Positions 8,994 to 17,544 of a stretch of DNA of 36,831 nt are shown here, in pieces. Origin of the DNA: Anaerolineae bacterium (GTDB taxonomy: Bacteria > Chloroflexota > Anaerolineae > JAFGEY01); contig JADHXD010000039.1 of the NCBI GenBank assembly GCA_016783145.1, positions 1 through 36,831 of the forward strand, in the 5' to 3' direction. Below the pieces are notes generated by a model. The model saw only the letters and a program-made list of their open reading frames with translations, did no database searches and had not been told where the DNA came from. Numbering within the stretch: position 1 is the first letter of the stretch; every line of letters begins with the position of its first letter. The translations under genes and the position numbers were made by a program.

Positions 8994-11900
8994 CTAGTCG
9001 GACACGTTCACCTCTGGAGACAGAAGCACCCTGTCCCCCGGCAGGCGGTCGTCGTTGCCGTCGAATATGGGCAGGCGGGCCATGTCCCGCGGGTCGTACA
9101 TCCCCACCTCGATGCGAAGGGTGCCCGGCTCCACCGAAGCGGCAACCGGGATGGTAAGCTCGTCCACCACGATCTGGCCCGGCACCCAGCCGCTGGTCGG
9201 CGCGCGCCCGTTGAGCGGAACCCGATCGCGCTGCCCTCGCACTTGTTCGCCGGCATCCAGCAGATGCGCAAAGACCGCATAGCTCTCCTCGATAGGCGCC
9301 TCACAGCGCCAGTACAGGATCAGGGAGACCTCACCACCAGCTTCGATCGCCGGCTGTGGAAGGTCATATCCCAGCAAGGCAATACTGCTTCCCAGGCGCA
9401 GCTCGAGCGGGAACTGCGGGCGCTGCGGCAGCTCGAAAAGCCGCTCCTCGACCGCGACGGCAAGTGATCCCAGCGCCGCCGGATCGCCAAGGGGGACGCT
9501 TTCTCCCTCCTCAGAGTTCCCAGAGACGGAGGGGACCAGAACCTGTGCCGCCAGGGTATAGCTGCCAGCACCCAACTCGGCGGGCACCTTGAGATCATAG
9601 ATCTCGTGGATCAGCTCACCCGCGCGCCAGGAGGACGTTGGGTACGTGCTCAGGGCGTACGTCTGAACGTGCGCCACCTCGCCGTCCTCGGAGTTGAGGG
9701 TGAGGCGCACCAAGTAGTCCTCGTCCATCGTCGCCAGTGCAATCCAGCCCAACTCGACATAGATCGTTTTCCCTACGCTGGACTCGCGCCGGTGATCGTA
9801 GCTCAGCAGACGGACGCGGTCGTCCCAGGCAGCATCCACCGCGTTCGGCAGCTTGAGCGCCTCTGGGCCTGGCATCCTCTCGTCCGGGAAAACGTCAACA
9901 GGCAAGACCGGAGCTGTTGTCCCCGTCATCGCCCCACCCTCGTCCAGGACGGGTATCCACCTCCCGGTCCCCACATCCGTGAGACCGATGACGATCCAAT
10001 AGCGGCCCGGCGGCAAACCTGAGGGAATGCCCAGCCCATAGCCGAGCTCCACACCCTCTCCAGGCAGCCAGAACAAAGTGGGCCAGAACCGCTCGTCCAC
10101 CAAGAGCTCATCACCGCGCCCCGCCGTGCGCAGATGTCCTGCCTGATCGACCAGGTGGGCAAAGGGCATGTAGTTGGCTTCCGGTGCTGCCGTTGCCCGC
10201 CACCGTAGGCGAAACTGCACCCCGCTGGACCCCGTCACTGGCTGATGCAAGAGCATCCCCGCGACGACCGCCAACTGCCCTCCAAAGCGAGCGGGCCGAA
10301 AGGGATCCTCACTGAGAACGAACGCGGGCTCTTTGGGCAGGATATACAGCGTGGCCGTCACATAGTCGAGATCGATGTGATCCAACCGAACCGCATGCGC
10401 ATCCAACTGCCGCCGGACGATCGCCGACGCAAGCGGTGAGGCCGCCGGATACGCCAGGTACCACAGCCTCGAGTGCGTGGCGCTCCACGCGTTCAGCAGC
10501 TCGACCACCTGTGCTTCATCGGCATCGTCCAGGAGCTCGATCTCCCTCCCCGAGGCCCAACGAGCATAGGGAGAGGGTGCGTCACTGACGACGATATCTC
10601 CCGGTGCGGCGTAACGGGCAAGGTGTTCGGCTTCCGCGAGGTGCTGCGTCTCGTACAGCCAGAGGATCTCACTGCCGCCAGCGCGTACCGTGTGGGCCAG
10701 TTGGCTGGAGGAAACGAGGTCCGCTGCCCGTTCCGGATAGATCTGCCGGTCCAAGGCGGTGATCAGCACATAGTCTGCCAACAGCCGCGAGGATTCGTCC
10801 AGGCTCAGCACCTCGCCTGCGAACAGCGGCCCCAGGGTAACCGGACTGCTCCCGGCAATGACCCGCTTGGCAGCGTCAGGCTGGCGGTTCAGATACTCGG
10901 CAACCCTCTCCAATCCCTCCCCCCAGCCGACAGGGAGCGTGTGCAAGGCCCCCCGCATGCCCCCGGCCGCGGGGTTGTACACGTCCAGGTAGTAGGGCCA
11001 GCCAGCCAGGATCATCGCCCCCTGGGCAACCAACAGGATGACCAGGACCATCGCATACACCCCGGATGGAACCGACCGCTTCGGTCCCTGCGCAGCGCTT
11101 CCCTCCCCCTGGGATAGCCGCCGTGGACGCAGGCGCGCATAGAACCAGCGGGCCGCGTGCATCCACCCGACCGCCGCCAACAAGTCGAGGGCAGGGAAAA
11201 CGGGCAGCAGGTAGCGGTCGATCTTTTTCGCGGGGAGGGTGATCGTGGCCGTGAACCCCACGACCATAATCCACAGCGAAGCCAGGGTCACGCGTCCTCG
11301 GTTTGCGCTGGCGGATCGCCATCCCGCCAGGAGGGGAAAGAGCGACAGGGCCAGCCCCACCAGGGTGATGGGGGTCAGGCGGTAGAGAACCACCGTCGGG
11401 TAAAAGGACACGCCAGGGTCGCCACCCCCGACCCCGCGGAAGAAGGTGATCCTGTGAGACGCCTCCCCATACCGGCTGGCCAGTCCGTAAATGCGCTGTG
11501 TCATACCGACCGGGTCCACCCACATCCCCGGAAAAGCGCCAAACACTGCGGCGGCCCCCCCGAGCACCCATATCGCGCCCAGCAAGGCTATGTACCTCAT
11601 CCGTGCCCGCGACGCAGGGACGAGAACAAGGTGCAGGACAGCGGCTGCTCCCAGGACGGCAGGCACGAAAGCGGACAGGGACTTGGAGAGGACACCGAGC
11701 CCTACGCATAGGCCCGACAGAAAGGCCAACAGGCCGCCCTTCAGGTCAGAGATCCGGGACGCCCGTCCTCGTTTGGGGAGCGCTTGAGAGGAGTGAGCGA
11801 CCCGCTGGAGGGCGAGCAGCCAGGCTAACAGGCCAAGCGTCATAAAGGTCGCTGCCAGGGCATCGACGTGCAACAACCCCGACAGGCCAATGACAAAGGG

Positions 11901-12395
11901 ATCCAGGGCCAGCAGGACAGCCCCGGCCAACGCTACCCGGCGATCCCAAAGCCGGCAAGCCAGCGCAAAAGCGCCCACCACACCCAAAGAGGTGAGAACA
12001 GCCATCACCACGCGAGCGGGAGGCAGAAACGGAGCCAGATGAGGGAACAACTGGGCATTCTCAGGTGCGATCCAGGGCACGCGCTCGATCCACGCCAGGT
12101 GCCTGGCCGTGGTGGCCGCCTCCCGCCATTGCTGCCACCAGAGGCCCAACGCTCCCACCCACATCGTGGTCACACCGGGATGCCCGATCTGGAACGTGTC
12201 GGCCCAGCGATGCGCCTGCAGCGCTCGCACAAAGCGGATCGAACTGAACACCCAGAATGGCTCGTCGGCGGTGATGAATCCCTGCCAGACCGGCGTCAGG
12301 CGCGGGATCAGGGCCAGTACAAAGACGGCAAGCGAGGTTGGTAGGAGAGCGATGCCCGCCGAGGGATTTCGTTCCTGGGCGCCTGGCTCATCCAA
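8994..12395 (-). CDS. GT39/ArnT-like GT-C membrane glycosyltransferase with three C-terminal beta modules
   Basis: The protein has 1133 residues. The only well-placed start in frame is TTG 12395, which overlaps the phosphodiesterase stop by eight bases and has AAAGGA about ten bases ahead. The first periplasm-side loop has TADEPFW with D44-E45, the acidic pair of the protein O-mannosyltransferase/ArnT group. Residues 18-470 hold many membrane segments, with the loop LPAKKIDRYLLPVFP before the last ones, a typical GT39 feature. Residues 480-700 form a soluble domain, and three beta modules begin near 707, 860 and 1003 (IALLGYDLPQP in the last). It is probably a polyprenyl-phosphate-sugar-dependent transferase. 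The sugar and acceptor are unknown. Confidence 0.82.
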   Translation of the reverse strand: MDEPGAQERNPSAGIALLPTSLAVFVLALIPRLTPVWQGFITADEPFWVFSSIRFVRALQAHRWADTFQIGHPGVTTMWVGALGLWWQQWREAATTARHLAWIERVPWIAPENAQLFPHLAPFLPPARVVMAVLTSLGVVGAFALACRLWDRRVALAGAVLLALDPFVIGLSGLLHVDALAATFMTLGLLAWLLALQRVAHSSQALPKRGRASRISDLKGGLLAFLSGLCVGLGVLSKSLSAFVPAVLGAAAVLHLVLVPASRARMRYIALLGAIWVLGGAAAVFGAFPGMWVDPVGMTQRIYGLASRYGEASHRITFFRGVGGGDPGVSFYPTVVLYRLTPITLVGLALSLFPLLAGWRSASANRGRVTLASLWIMVVGFTATITLPAKKIDRYLLPVFPALDLLAAVGWMHAARWFYARLRPRRLSQGEGSAAQGPKRSVPSGVYAMVLVILLVAQGAMILAGWPYYLDVYNPAAGGMRGALHTLPVGWGEGLERVAEYLNRQPDAAKRVIAGSSPVTLGPLFAGEVLSLDESSRLLADYVLITALDRQIYPERAADLVSSSQLAHTVRAGGSEILWLYETQHLAEAEHLARYAAPGDIVVSDAPSPYARWASGREIELLDDADEAQVVELLNAWSATHSRLWYLAYPAASPLASAIVRRQLDAHAVRLDHIDLDYVTATLYILPKEPAFVLSEDPFRPARFGGQLAVVAGMLLHQPVTGSSGVQFRLRWRATAAPEANYMPFAHLVDQAGHLRTAGRGDELLVDERFWPTLFWLPGEGVELGYGLGIPSGLPPGRYWIVIGLTDVGTGRWIPVLDEGGAMTGTTAPVLPVDVFPDERMPGPEALKLPNAVDAAWDDRVRLLSYDHRRESSVGKTIYVELGWIALATMDEDYLVRLTLNSEDGEVAHVQTYALSTYPTSSWRAGELIHEIYDLKVPAELGAGSYTLAAQVLVPSVSGNSEEGESVPLGDPAALGSLAVAVEERLFELPQRPQFPLELRLGSSIALLGYDLPQPAIEAGGEVSLILYWRCEAPIEESYAVFAHLLDAGEQVRGQRDRVPLNGRAPTSGWVPGQIVVDELTIPVAASVEPGTLRIEVGMYDPRDMARLPIFDGNDDRLPGDRVLLSPEVNVSD

Positions 12396-14025
12396 GATAT
12401 CCCAATCCTTTCAGTCGAAACCTGAGCTCGGCTTCTTCCTGTTTGGAGAGGAAAAGTGCATCCTGGTCTTCGCAGCTCTCGGTAGCCTCTACACGCACGG
12501 GATGAGCCTCGACGAAATCGGGCGTCAGCATGTGGGTCAGCACGTGCCCATCCATGTCGCCGGGGATGGAATGCCCCATCAGGTGCAACGTGGTCGGCGC
12601 CAGGTCGACGATGCGCGCGTCCTCCACTTGCACGCCGGGGCGGACGTGCGGCCCGCAGGCGATCAGGATCCCGTGTGGGCGATGGCAACCCGAGTCGCCG
12701 CGGATCTGCTTGCTGAACAGGTTCCCATCCGTGGCAAAGAGGGGAAACGAGATGTGGCGGTAACCGTCCATCACCAGGTGCAGGTCGGGGCCCTCGTCCG
12801 CGTGCCGCCCGGCAGTGATCTCTTCTTTGCGGATCACCCGATCCAGGAGCGGCCGTCCGTCGGGCGTGGTCAGCGTCTGCAGGGTCTCGATCACGCGTTC
12901 CCTGGCGCGCTCATACTCCACGCCTCGCTCAACGATGCCGTGTGGCTCGCGTCCTTTGAGGTTGACAAAGATCTGGCCGATATGACCCATCGAATACGCG
13001 GTCGTCCGGCTCCAGTCCACGTCGTCAAAGGAGAGGAACTTGCCGATCACGCTGTTCCGAGTCGATATGGACACGCGGCGAGTGATGTTCTGCAGGTTTA
13101 GGCGGACGAGCCAGTCATACACATTCCCTGGTGTCAGCCCCCACCGGAACAGCAGTGCCCGAAGCTGGGTAAGCGGGTCTCGCTTGAGATACAGCAATCC
13201 CTCCTGCAGGAAGAGCAGGTTCAGATTGACGACCCCGTGCAGGGGCCCAAAACCGTGGTCAGACATTACGAACACGGTCGTATCCCGATCCGCGTGGCTC
13301 AACAGCTTGCCCATCGCCCGATCGACGCGCTGATAGATGCACAGGATCGCGTCCTTGAACGGATTGTCCGGCTCATACTGGGGATGAGCCGGGTCCATAT
13401 GTCGCCACAGAGCGTGCTGCGCCAAGTCCGTGGCCAAAAAGTGAACCATCATAAAGTCCCAGGGATGGTCCCGCATCAGCCGGTCGGCGAACCGCGTGCG
13501 CGTGTCCACGAGTGATTCCAGGCTGCGAATGAGCGTCTCCTCGTTGCCAGCCTTGTGCTGCACCGCGGGCATCACCCGGTACCTGCCCAGCTCACTCTCG
13601 TACGGCTTGAGCAGGTCGGGAGGATACGTGACCTGGGCCGTGGTTGGGGAGAGCAGCCCGCTGATCAGAAAACCGTTCACCGCGTGCGGCGGGTAGGTGA
13701 CGGGCACGTTCATCACCCCGACGTGCCTGCCGTGCGCAGACAGAATATCCCACAGCGTCAGGGCATCCACCGTCGTAGCGTTGACCACCGTGAACTCGCC
13801 CTGACGAGCGGTCACGAAATCGAACACGCCGTGCTTGCCGGGATACTTGCCCGTGGCAAAGGAGGGCCATGCGGGGGAGGTCATCGGCGGAGTGGTCGAT
13901 TCCAGGGGCCCCCATGCCCCTTCCTGCATCAGGCGGTGCAGGGTCGGCAGCTTGCCCTGCTCCGCCCAGGGGCGTACCAGGTCGAACGTGGCGCCGTCGA
14001 TCCCGAAAATCAATACTCTAGCCAT
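12388..14025 (-). CDS. Alkaline phosphatase superfamily type I phosphodiesterase/nucleotide pyrophosphatase
   Basis: The protein has 545 residues. ATG 14025 is chosen because it begins with the family-typical MARVLIFGIDGATFD and overlaps the upstream stop by eight bases; further in-frame ATGs lie at 14034 and 14070. Metal and catalytic residues of the superfamily are visible: D10, the nucleophile region PPMTSPAW with T49, KHGVFDF at 64-70, a later ATDLAQH, VMSDHGFG and a C-terminal HRPHG. Members cleave phosphodiesters or transfer phospho-groups. This subgroup (COG3379-like) has no established substrate. No signal peptide is evident, so it probably acts in the cytoplasm. Its place inside a glycosylation unit suggests work on a phospho-sugar, nucleotide sugar or lipid carrier, which is inference. 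Confidence 0.83.
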   Translation of the reverse strand: MARVLIFGIDGATFDLVRPWAEQGKLPTLHRLMQEGAWGPLESTTPPMTSPAWPSFATGKYPGKHGVFDFVTARQGEFTVVNATTVDALTLWDILSAHGRHVGVMNVPVTYPPHAVNGFLISGLLSPTTAQVTYPPDLLKPYESELGRYRVMPAVQHKAGNEETLIRSLESLVDTRTRFADRLMRDHPWDFMMVHFLATDLAQHALWRHMDPAHPQYEPDNPFKDAILCIYQRVDRAMGKLLSHADRDTTVFVMSDHGFGPLHGVVNLNLLFLQEGLLYLKRDPLTQLRALLFRWGLTPGNVYDWLVRLNLQNITRRVSISTRNSVIGKFLSFDDVDWSRTTAYSMGHIGQIFVNLKGREPHGIVERGVEYERARERVIETLQTLTTPDGRPLLDRVIRKEEITAGRHADEGPDLHLVMDGYRHISFPLFATDGNLFSKQIRGDSGCHRPHGILIACGPHVRPGVQVEDARIVDLAPTTLHLMGHSIPGDMDGHVLTHMLTPDFVEAHPVRVEATESCEDQDALFLSKQEEAELRFRLKGLGYLG

Positions 14026-15034
14026 CGGTCTCATCCGCTTTTCGGTGCTCCACGATCCGCCGAACGGCATAGATCCGCTTTCCCTGTGCCTCGTGGTAGG
14101 TGCGCGTGACCAGTTCGCCGAGCAGGCCCATCATAAAGAACTGCACACCCAGGACGGTCAGGAGGACGGAAAGCATCAACCAGGGACTGGTGCCGACGCG
14201 ATAGGCTCGAAACGCCTCTGCGCCTTTCCAGATCCCGGTGACTACTTTGGCCACGACCAGGTACAGGCCGATCAAGATGCCCATGCCGCCGCTGGCTATC
14301 CCGAACAGCCCAAAGAACTGCATCGGGCGAGTCCGGTATCCACCCAGAAACACCACGGTCAAGAGGTCGAGCAGCACCCGCGGCACGCGGGACAGGCCAT
14401 ACTTGGAGCGACCGAAGCGGCGCGCACGGTCGTTTACCGGCACCTCCGACATCCGGGCGCCCACCTGGCTTGCCAGCTCGGGGATAAAGCGATGCATCTC
14501 GCCGTAGAGCCGGATCTGCTTGGCCAGCTCGGAACGATACGCCCGCAGAGAACAGCCCCGATCGTGCAGCGGGACGCGAGAGGTGCGCCCGATCAGCGCG
14601 TTTGCGATCATCGAGGGCAGCCGCCGCGTCAGAAAGGGCTCCTTGCGGTCTTGACGCCAGCCGCCGACCAGGTCAAAGTCCCCTCGCTCCATCTCGACGA
14701 GCAAGGCAGGGATGTCAGCAGGATCGTTCTGCCCGTCCGAGTCCATCGTCACCACCACCGCACCGCGGGCGTGATCCAGCCCGGCCTGCATGCACGCAGA
14801 CTGCCCGAAATTCCGGCGGAATTCGATGACGCGCACGTGCGGATCGCCCTCCGCCAGTGACTTGAGCACGTCCAGAGATCCGTCGCTGCTGCCGTCATCC
14901 ACGGCGATGATCTCGTACGCGCAGCCGAGCGGCCCCAGCGCGTCGGTCAGCTCGTGATGCAGCGGAGCCAGGTTGCGCCCTTCGTTGTAGACCGGAAGGA
15001 CGATCGAAAGGTCGATGGTCGGATGCGCCGTCAT
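14018..15034 (-). CDS. GT2 family glycosyltransferase with two C-terminal membrane segments (GtrB/ArnC/DPMS-like)
   Basis: The protein has 338 residues. ATG 15034 is used: it shares one base with the upstream stop and has GGTGGAG seven bases ahead; the longer frame would need a GTG. The catalytic domain shows VLPVYNEGRN at 12-21, VDDGSSDGS near 45 and an intact DSDGQNDP acceptor/metal motif. Two hydrophobic stretches near the C-terminus (FFGLFGIASGGMGILIGLYL and MLSVLLTVLGVQFFMMGLL) anchor it in the membrane. This is the architecture of enzymes such as GtrB or ArnC that load a sugar onto undecaprenyl phosphate. It therefore probably supplies a carrier-linked donor to the downstream GT-C proteins. 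The sugar is unknown. Confidence 0.87.
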   Translation of the reverse strand: MTAHPTIDLSIVLPVYNEGRNLAPLHHELTDALGPLGCAYEIIAVDDGSSDGSLDVLKSLAEGDPHVRVIEFRRNFGQSACMQAGLDHARGAVVVTMDSDGQNDPADIPALLVEMERGDFDLVGGWRQDRKEPFLTRRLPSMIANALIGRTSRVPLHDRGCSLRAYRSELAKQIRLYGEMHRFIPELASQVGARMSEVPVNDRARRFGRSKYGLSRVPRVLLDLLTVVFLGGYRTRPMQFFGLFGIASGGMGILIGLYLVVAKVVTGIWKGAEAFRAYRVGTSPWLMLSVLLTVLGVQFFMMGLLGELVTRTYHEAQGKRIYAVRRIVEHRKADETDG

Positions 15035-15702
15035 CAGCTCTCCACCCTTCTCTCTGCGACAACGATCAGGTGCCAACTCCAGTCCCGGCACCCCAGTACG
15101 CGGACCAGCAGGCTATCCAGGGCAAACACAGCCTTGAGCAGCGTCAAGCCAAGATACGAACACGCCAGCAAGGGCATCTTGCTGGCTAGAACGGCCACAG
15201 GATAGGCCAGGTAATCAAATGGCTCTCGCCAGATGGGCACGAGCCCTGCCGCACACGTGATGTGCTCCACGTCCCTGTGCGCCATCCTGCCGGACGGGCG
15301 TCTGCGTTCCCACAGGACCAGTTGCCCGCCAGGACGCAGCACACGAGCACACTCTGTCAGGACGCGCACCGCGTCATCCGCGGAGCACAAGACCTCGCGC
15401 CCGATCACGGCATCAAACACGCCGCTGGCGAAGGGCAGGCGGTCGCTGGCGGCAGCAGAGACTTGCCCCGGTGGCCACGCACAACGCAGCTTTTCCAAGG
15501 GCGCGTCCACTCCCCACGCGGCTCCGGTCCGGCCCTCCAGTTGCTCAAGCAGCACCCCATCCCCGCACCGGCAGTCCAGCACGGTCAGTCCGGGCCGGTA
15601 GGACAGGTACTTGATCAATTCCTCGTTGCAGTACCGTTCGTGGTAGTCCAGGATACAGAACGGTTCTTCCGGGCGCTTGGGTCTCTGGATGTCTCGTTGC
15701 AC
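15034..15702 (-). CDS. Class I SAM-dependent methyltransferase, first gene of the glycosylation unit
   Basis: The protein has 222 residues. Motif I reads VLDCRCGDGVL near 41-51 (the usual D.G.G.G core with Cys and Arg in place of some glycines). An acidic GVDAPLEKL and FDAVIGREVL follow, then LRPGGQLVLWERR, so the Rossmann-like fold is clear. The N-terminus FCILDYHERYCNEEL is typical of small glycolipid-cluster methyltransferases. GTG 15702 is the start: it lies only eight bases after a near-consensus -10 box, so the message would be leaderless or nearly so, and there is no room for a ribosome site. It may methylate a sugar or lipid intermediate made by the genes that follow. The substrate is not readable. 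Confidence 0.78.
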   Translation of the reverse strand: MQRDIQRPKRPEEPFCILDYHERYCNEELIKYLSYRPGLTVLDCRCGDGVLLEQLEGRTGAAWGVDAPLEKLRCAWPPGQVSAAASDRLPFASGVFDAVIGREVLCSADDAVRVLTECARVLRPGGQLVLWERRRPSGRMAHRDVEHITCAAGLVPIWREPFDYLAYPVAVLASKMPLLACSYLGLTLLKAVFALDSLLVRVLGCRDWSWHLIVVAERRVES

Positions 15703-15710
15703 GACGGGAG

Positions 15711-15739
15711 ATTATAGCATATCCACCCTATGGCGTCAA
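15711..15739 (-). promoter_or_regulatory. Sigma-70-type promoter of the glycosylation operon
   Basis: The -35 box TTGACG (15739-15734) and the -10 box TATAAT (15716-15711) are separated by exactly 17 bases. The -35 box overlaps the final codons of uxaC. Transcription should begin about 15705-15702, at or next to the GTG of the methyltransferase gene. Confidence 0.75.
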
Positions 15740-17152
15740 CAATCTGTAGGCCTTTATCGCGAGCCGGTAGGCACAGTCCACGATCATCTCGCGGGCGTCT
15801 TCCATATCGACCACCCCGCGGACCACCATGCCGGCGATCCAGTTGGCGTCCACGCGCCGCGACAGGTCGTGTCGGGCAGGGATGGATGGATAGGCGCGCG
15901 TATCGTCGTTGAACCCGACCGTGTTGCACAGCCCGGCGGTCTCGCAGATCTGGCGGCGGTAGCGCATCATCCCGTTCAGGCTGTCGTGAAACCACCAGGC
16001 GGGTCCCAGCTTGATCGCCGGGTAGTGCCCGGCCAAAGGTGCCAACTCGCGCGAATAAGTCGTCTCGTCCAGCGTGAAAAGGATCAGCGTCAGGCGTGGG
16101 TCGTTGCCATAGCGGTTCAAGAGAGGGCGCATATTGCGGGTGAACTCGCTCGCAACAGGGATGTCGGCTCCCTTGTCCCACCCAAAACGCTCAAAGAGGA
16201 GCTGGTTGTGGTTTCGATAGGAGCCGCTGTGGAACTGCATGACCAGCCCGTCCTCGATGCTCATCCGGGCACTCTCCACGATCATGTGCGCCGTGAAGCG
16301 AGTCTCATCCTCGGCAGTTGCCTGCCCGCGAAGCGCGCGCACAAAGATGGCTTCCGCTTCAGCCGGCGTCAGCTCGACCGTGTAAGGCGTCAGGGCTGCG
16401 TGGTCGGTCGCCTTGGCCCCCATCGACTTGAAAAAGGCGCGGCGGTTCTCGAGAGCCTGGACAAAGGTCGCATAGGAATGAACGTCGACGCTCGATACCT
16501 GGCTCAAGTTCTCGATGTTCTCGCTCCATCCCTCGGTGAGAATATTGACCACGGCGTCGGGACGAAACGTAGGCCGGATGTCACCGTCCCACCCGGATTC
16601 TCTGATCTGCTGGTGGTGGATCAGCGGGTCGGTCGCGGTATCGGTCGTACACATGACCTCGATGTTGAACCGCTTGAACAAAGCACGGGGCCGGTACTCG
16701 GGCGTCGCAAGCAAGGCGGCGATGTGGTCATAGACAGCCTGCGCGTTCTCGCCATTCAGCTTTTCCGTGACACCGAACACGTCGTGCAGCTCGTGATTGA
16801 GCCACATCCCACTCGGCGTGCCCCGAAAAAGATGGTAATTCTCGGCAAAGATCTGCCAGATCTTGCGATGATCCTGCTCTACGAGACCGCCATCCACGCG
16901 GGGGACCCCCACGTCCTCCAGCCGGACGCCCTGCGAGTAGAGCATGCGGAACACATAGTGGTCGGGGATGATCAGCAGGTCGGCGGGCGTGCCGAAACTA
17001 GCATCGGGGTCGGCAAAGAGCCGGGGATCGACGTGGCCGTGTGGGCTGACGACCGGAGCCTCAGCGACGGAGAGATAGAGCTCCATCGCGATCCTCTTCT
17101 GATCGGGATTGGGATCAAAGTAACGATCGGGGGGCAGAGAGATGCGGGTCAT
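15728..17152 (-). CDS. uxaC: Glucuronate (uronate) isomerase
   Basis: The protein has 474 residues, close to the usual 460-480. It catalyses the D-glucuronate to D-fructuronate and D-galacturonate to D-tagaturonate isomerisations that open hexuronate catabolism in the cytoplasm. The metal-binding SPHGHVDP at 36-43 (H38, H40), PADLLIIPDHYVFRML, CTTDTATDPL and FHDSLNGMMRYRRQ are conserved UxaC blocks of the amidohydrolase-type barrel. ATG 17152 has AGGAG eight bases ahead; the frame continues upstream but with non-conserved sequence. No other hexuronate genes (uxuA, uxuB, kdgK) are nearby, so it is isolated from its pathway. A promoter lies at 17261-17289. The stop is followed at once by the next operon, so readthrough is possible. 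Confidence 0.93.
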   Translation of the reverse strand: MTRISLPPDRYFDPNPDQKRIAMELYLSVAEAPVVSPHGHVDPRLFADPDASFGTPADLLIIPDHYVFRMLYSQGVRLEDVGVPRVDGGLVEQDHRKIWQIFAENYHLFRGTPSGMWLNHELHDVFGVTEKLNGENAQAVYDHIAALLATPEYRPRALFKRFNIEVMCTTDTATDPLIHHQQIRESGWDGDIRPTFRPDAVVNILTEGWSENIENLSQVSSVDVHSYATFVQALENRRAFFKSMGAKATDHAALTPYTVELTPAEAEAIFVRALRGQATAEDETRFTAHMIVESARMSIEDGLVMQFHSGSYRNHNQLLFERFGWDKGADIPVASEFTRNMRPLLNRYGNDPRLTLILFTLDETTYSRELAPLAGHYPAIKLGPAWWFHDSLNGMMRYRRQICETAGLCNTVGFNDDTRAYPSIPARHDLSRRVDANWIAGMVVRGVVDMEDAREMIVDCAYRLAIKAYRLLTP

Positions 17153-17260
17153 ATCATGATCTCCTCGACAAGATGAAAGCGATTGACCGGGTGCGATGAA
17201 GGGGCATCGAGAACAAAGACGTGCGTTCGCATCACGGTGTCCTTGTTTCTTGGCGTGGTG

Positions 17261-17289
17261 AGTATAACACCGTTCATCGTCACGGGCAA
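17261..17289 (-). promoter_or_regulatory. Candidate uxaC promoter
   Basis: On the minus strand TTGCCC (17289-17284) is followed after 17 bases by TATACT (17266-17261). The predicted start near 17254 gives a leader of about 100 bases before the uxaC ATG. Confidence 0.55.
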
Positions 17290-17315
17290 GTTCAAACGAC
17301 CCTGCCCTATCCACA

Positions 17316-17359
17316 TCTAATACTCCTCTAACGTTTGTCTAATGCTGATCTAACAAAAG
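17316..17359. promoter_or_regulatory. Four 11-bp-spaced TCTAAY direct repeats, likely activator site
   Basis: TCTAAT, TCTAAC, TCTAAT and TCTAAC start at 17316, 17327, 17338 and 17349, a perfect 11-bp period. One face of the helix is thus presented four times, as for tandem OmpR/PhoB-family response regulators, whose boxes are 11-bp direct repeats. The last repeat's TCTAAC ends ten bases before TACACT (17365-17370), the distance at which PhoB-type boxes stand from the -10 of an activated promoter that lacks a good -35. The array sits between uxaC and clpC and could serve either. The regulator is not in the window. Confidence 0.6.
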
Positions 17360-17399
17360 CGTGGTACACTATACCCGCACAAGACCATACCCCTGTCTC

Positions 17400-17428
17400 T
17401 TGTCACCGTGAGAGAAGTAGAGTATAAT
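17400..17428 (+). promoter_or_regulatory. clpC promoter
   Basis: TTGTCA (17400-17405), 17 bases, then TATAAT (17423-17428). The start near 17435 leaves a leader of about 110 bases that ends in GAGGT eight bases before the clpC ATG. No CIRCE or CtsR heptad repeat is visible. Confidence 0.7.
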
Positions 17429-17544
17429 TCAACCGAAAGGAACGCGATCGGCTTTGAACGGGCAATCGACGGTTCGTGCCGAATGGACCCAGCGAAGCAC
17501 CGGCTGCTGGGCATGTCAGAAAGGTTTAACCTGAGGTAAGATAG

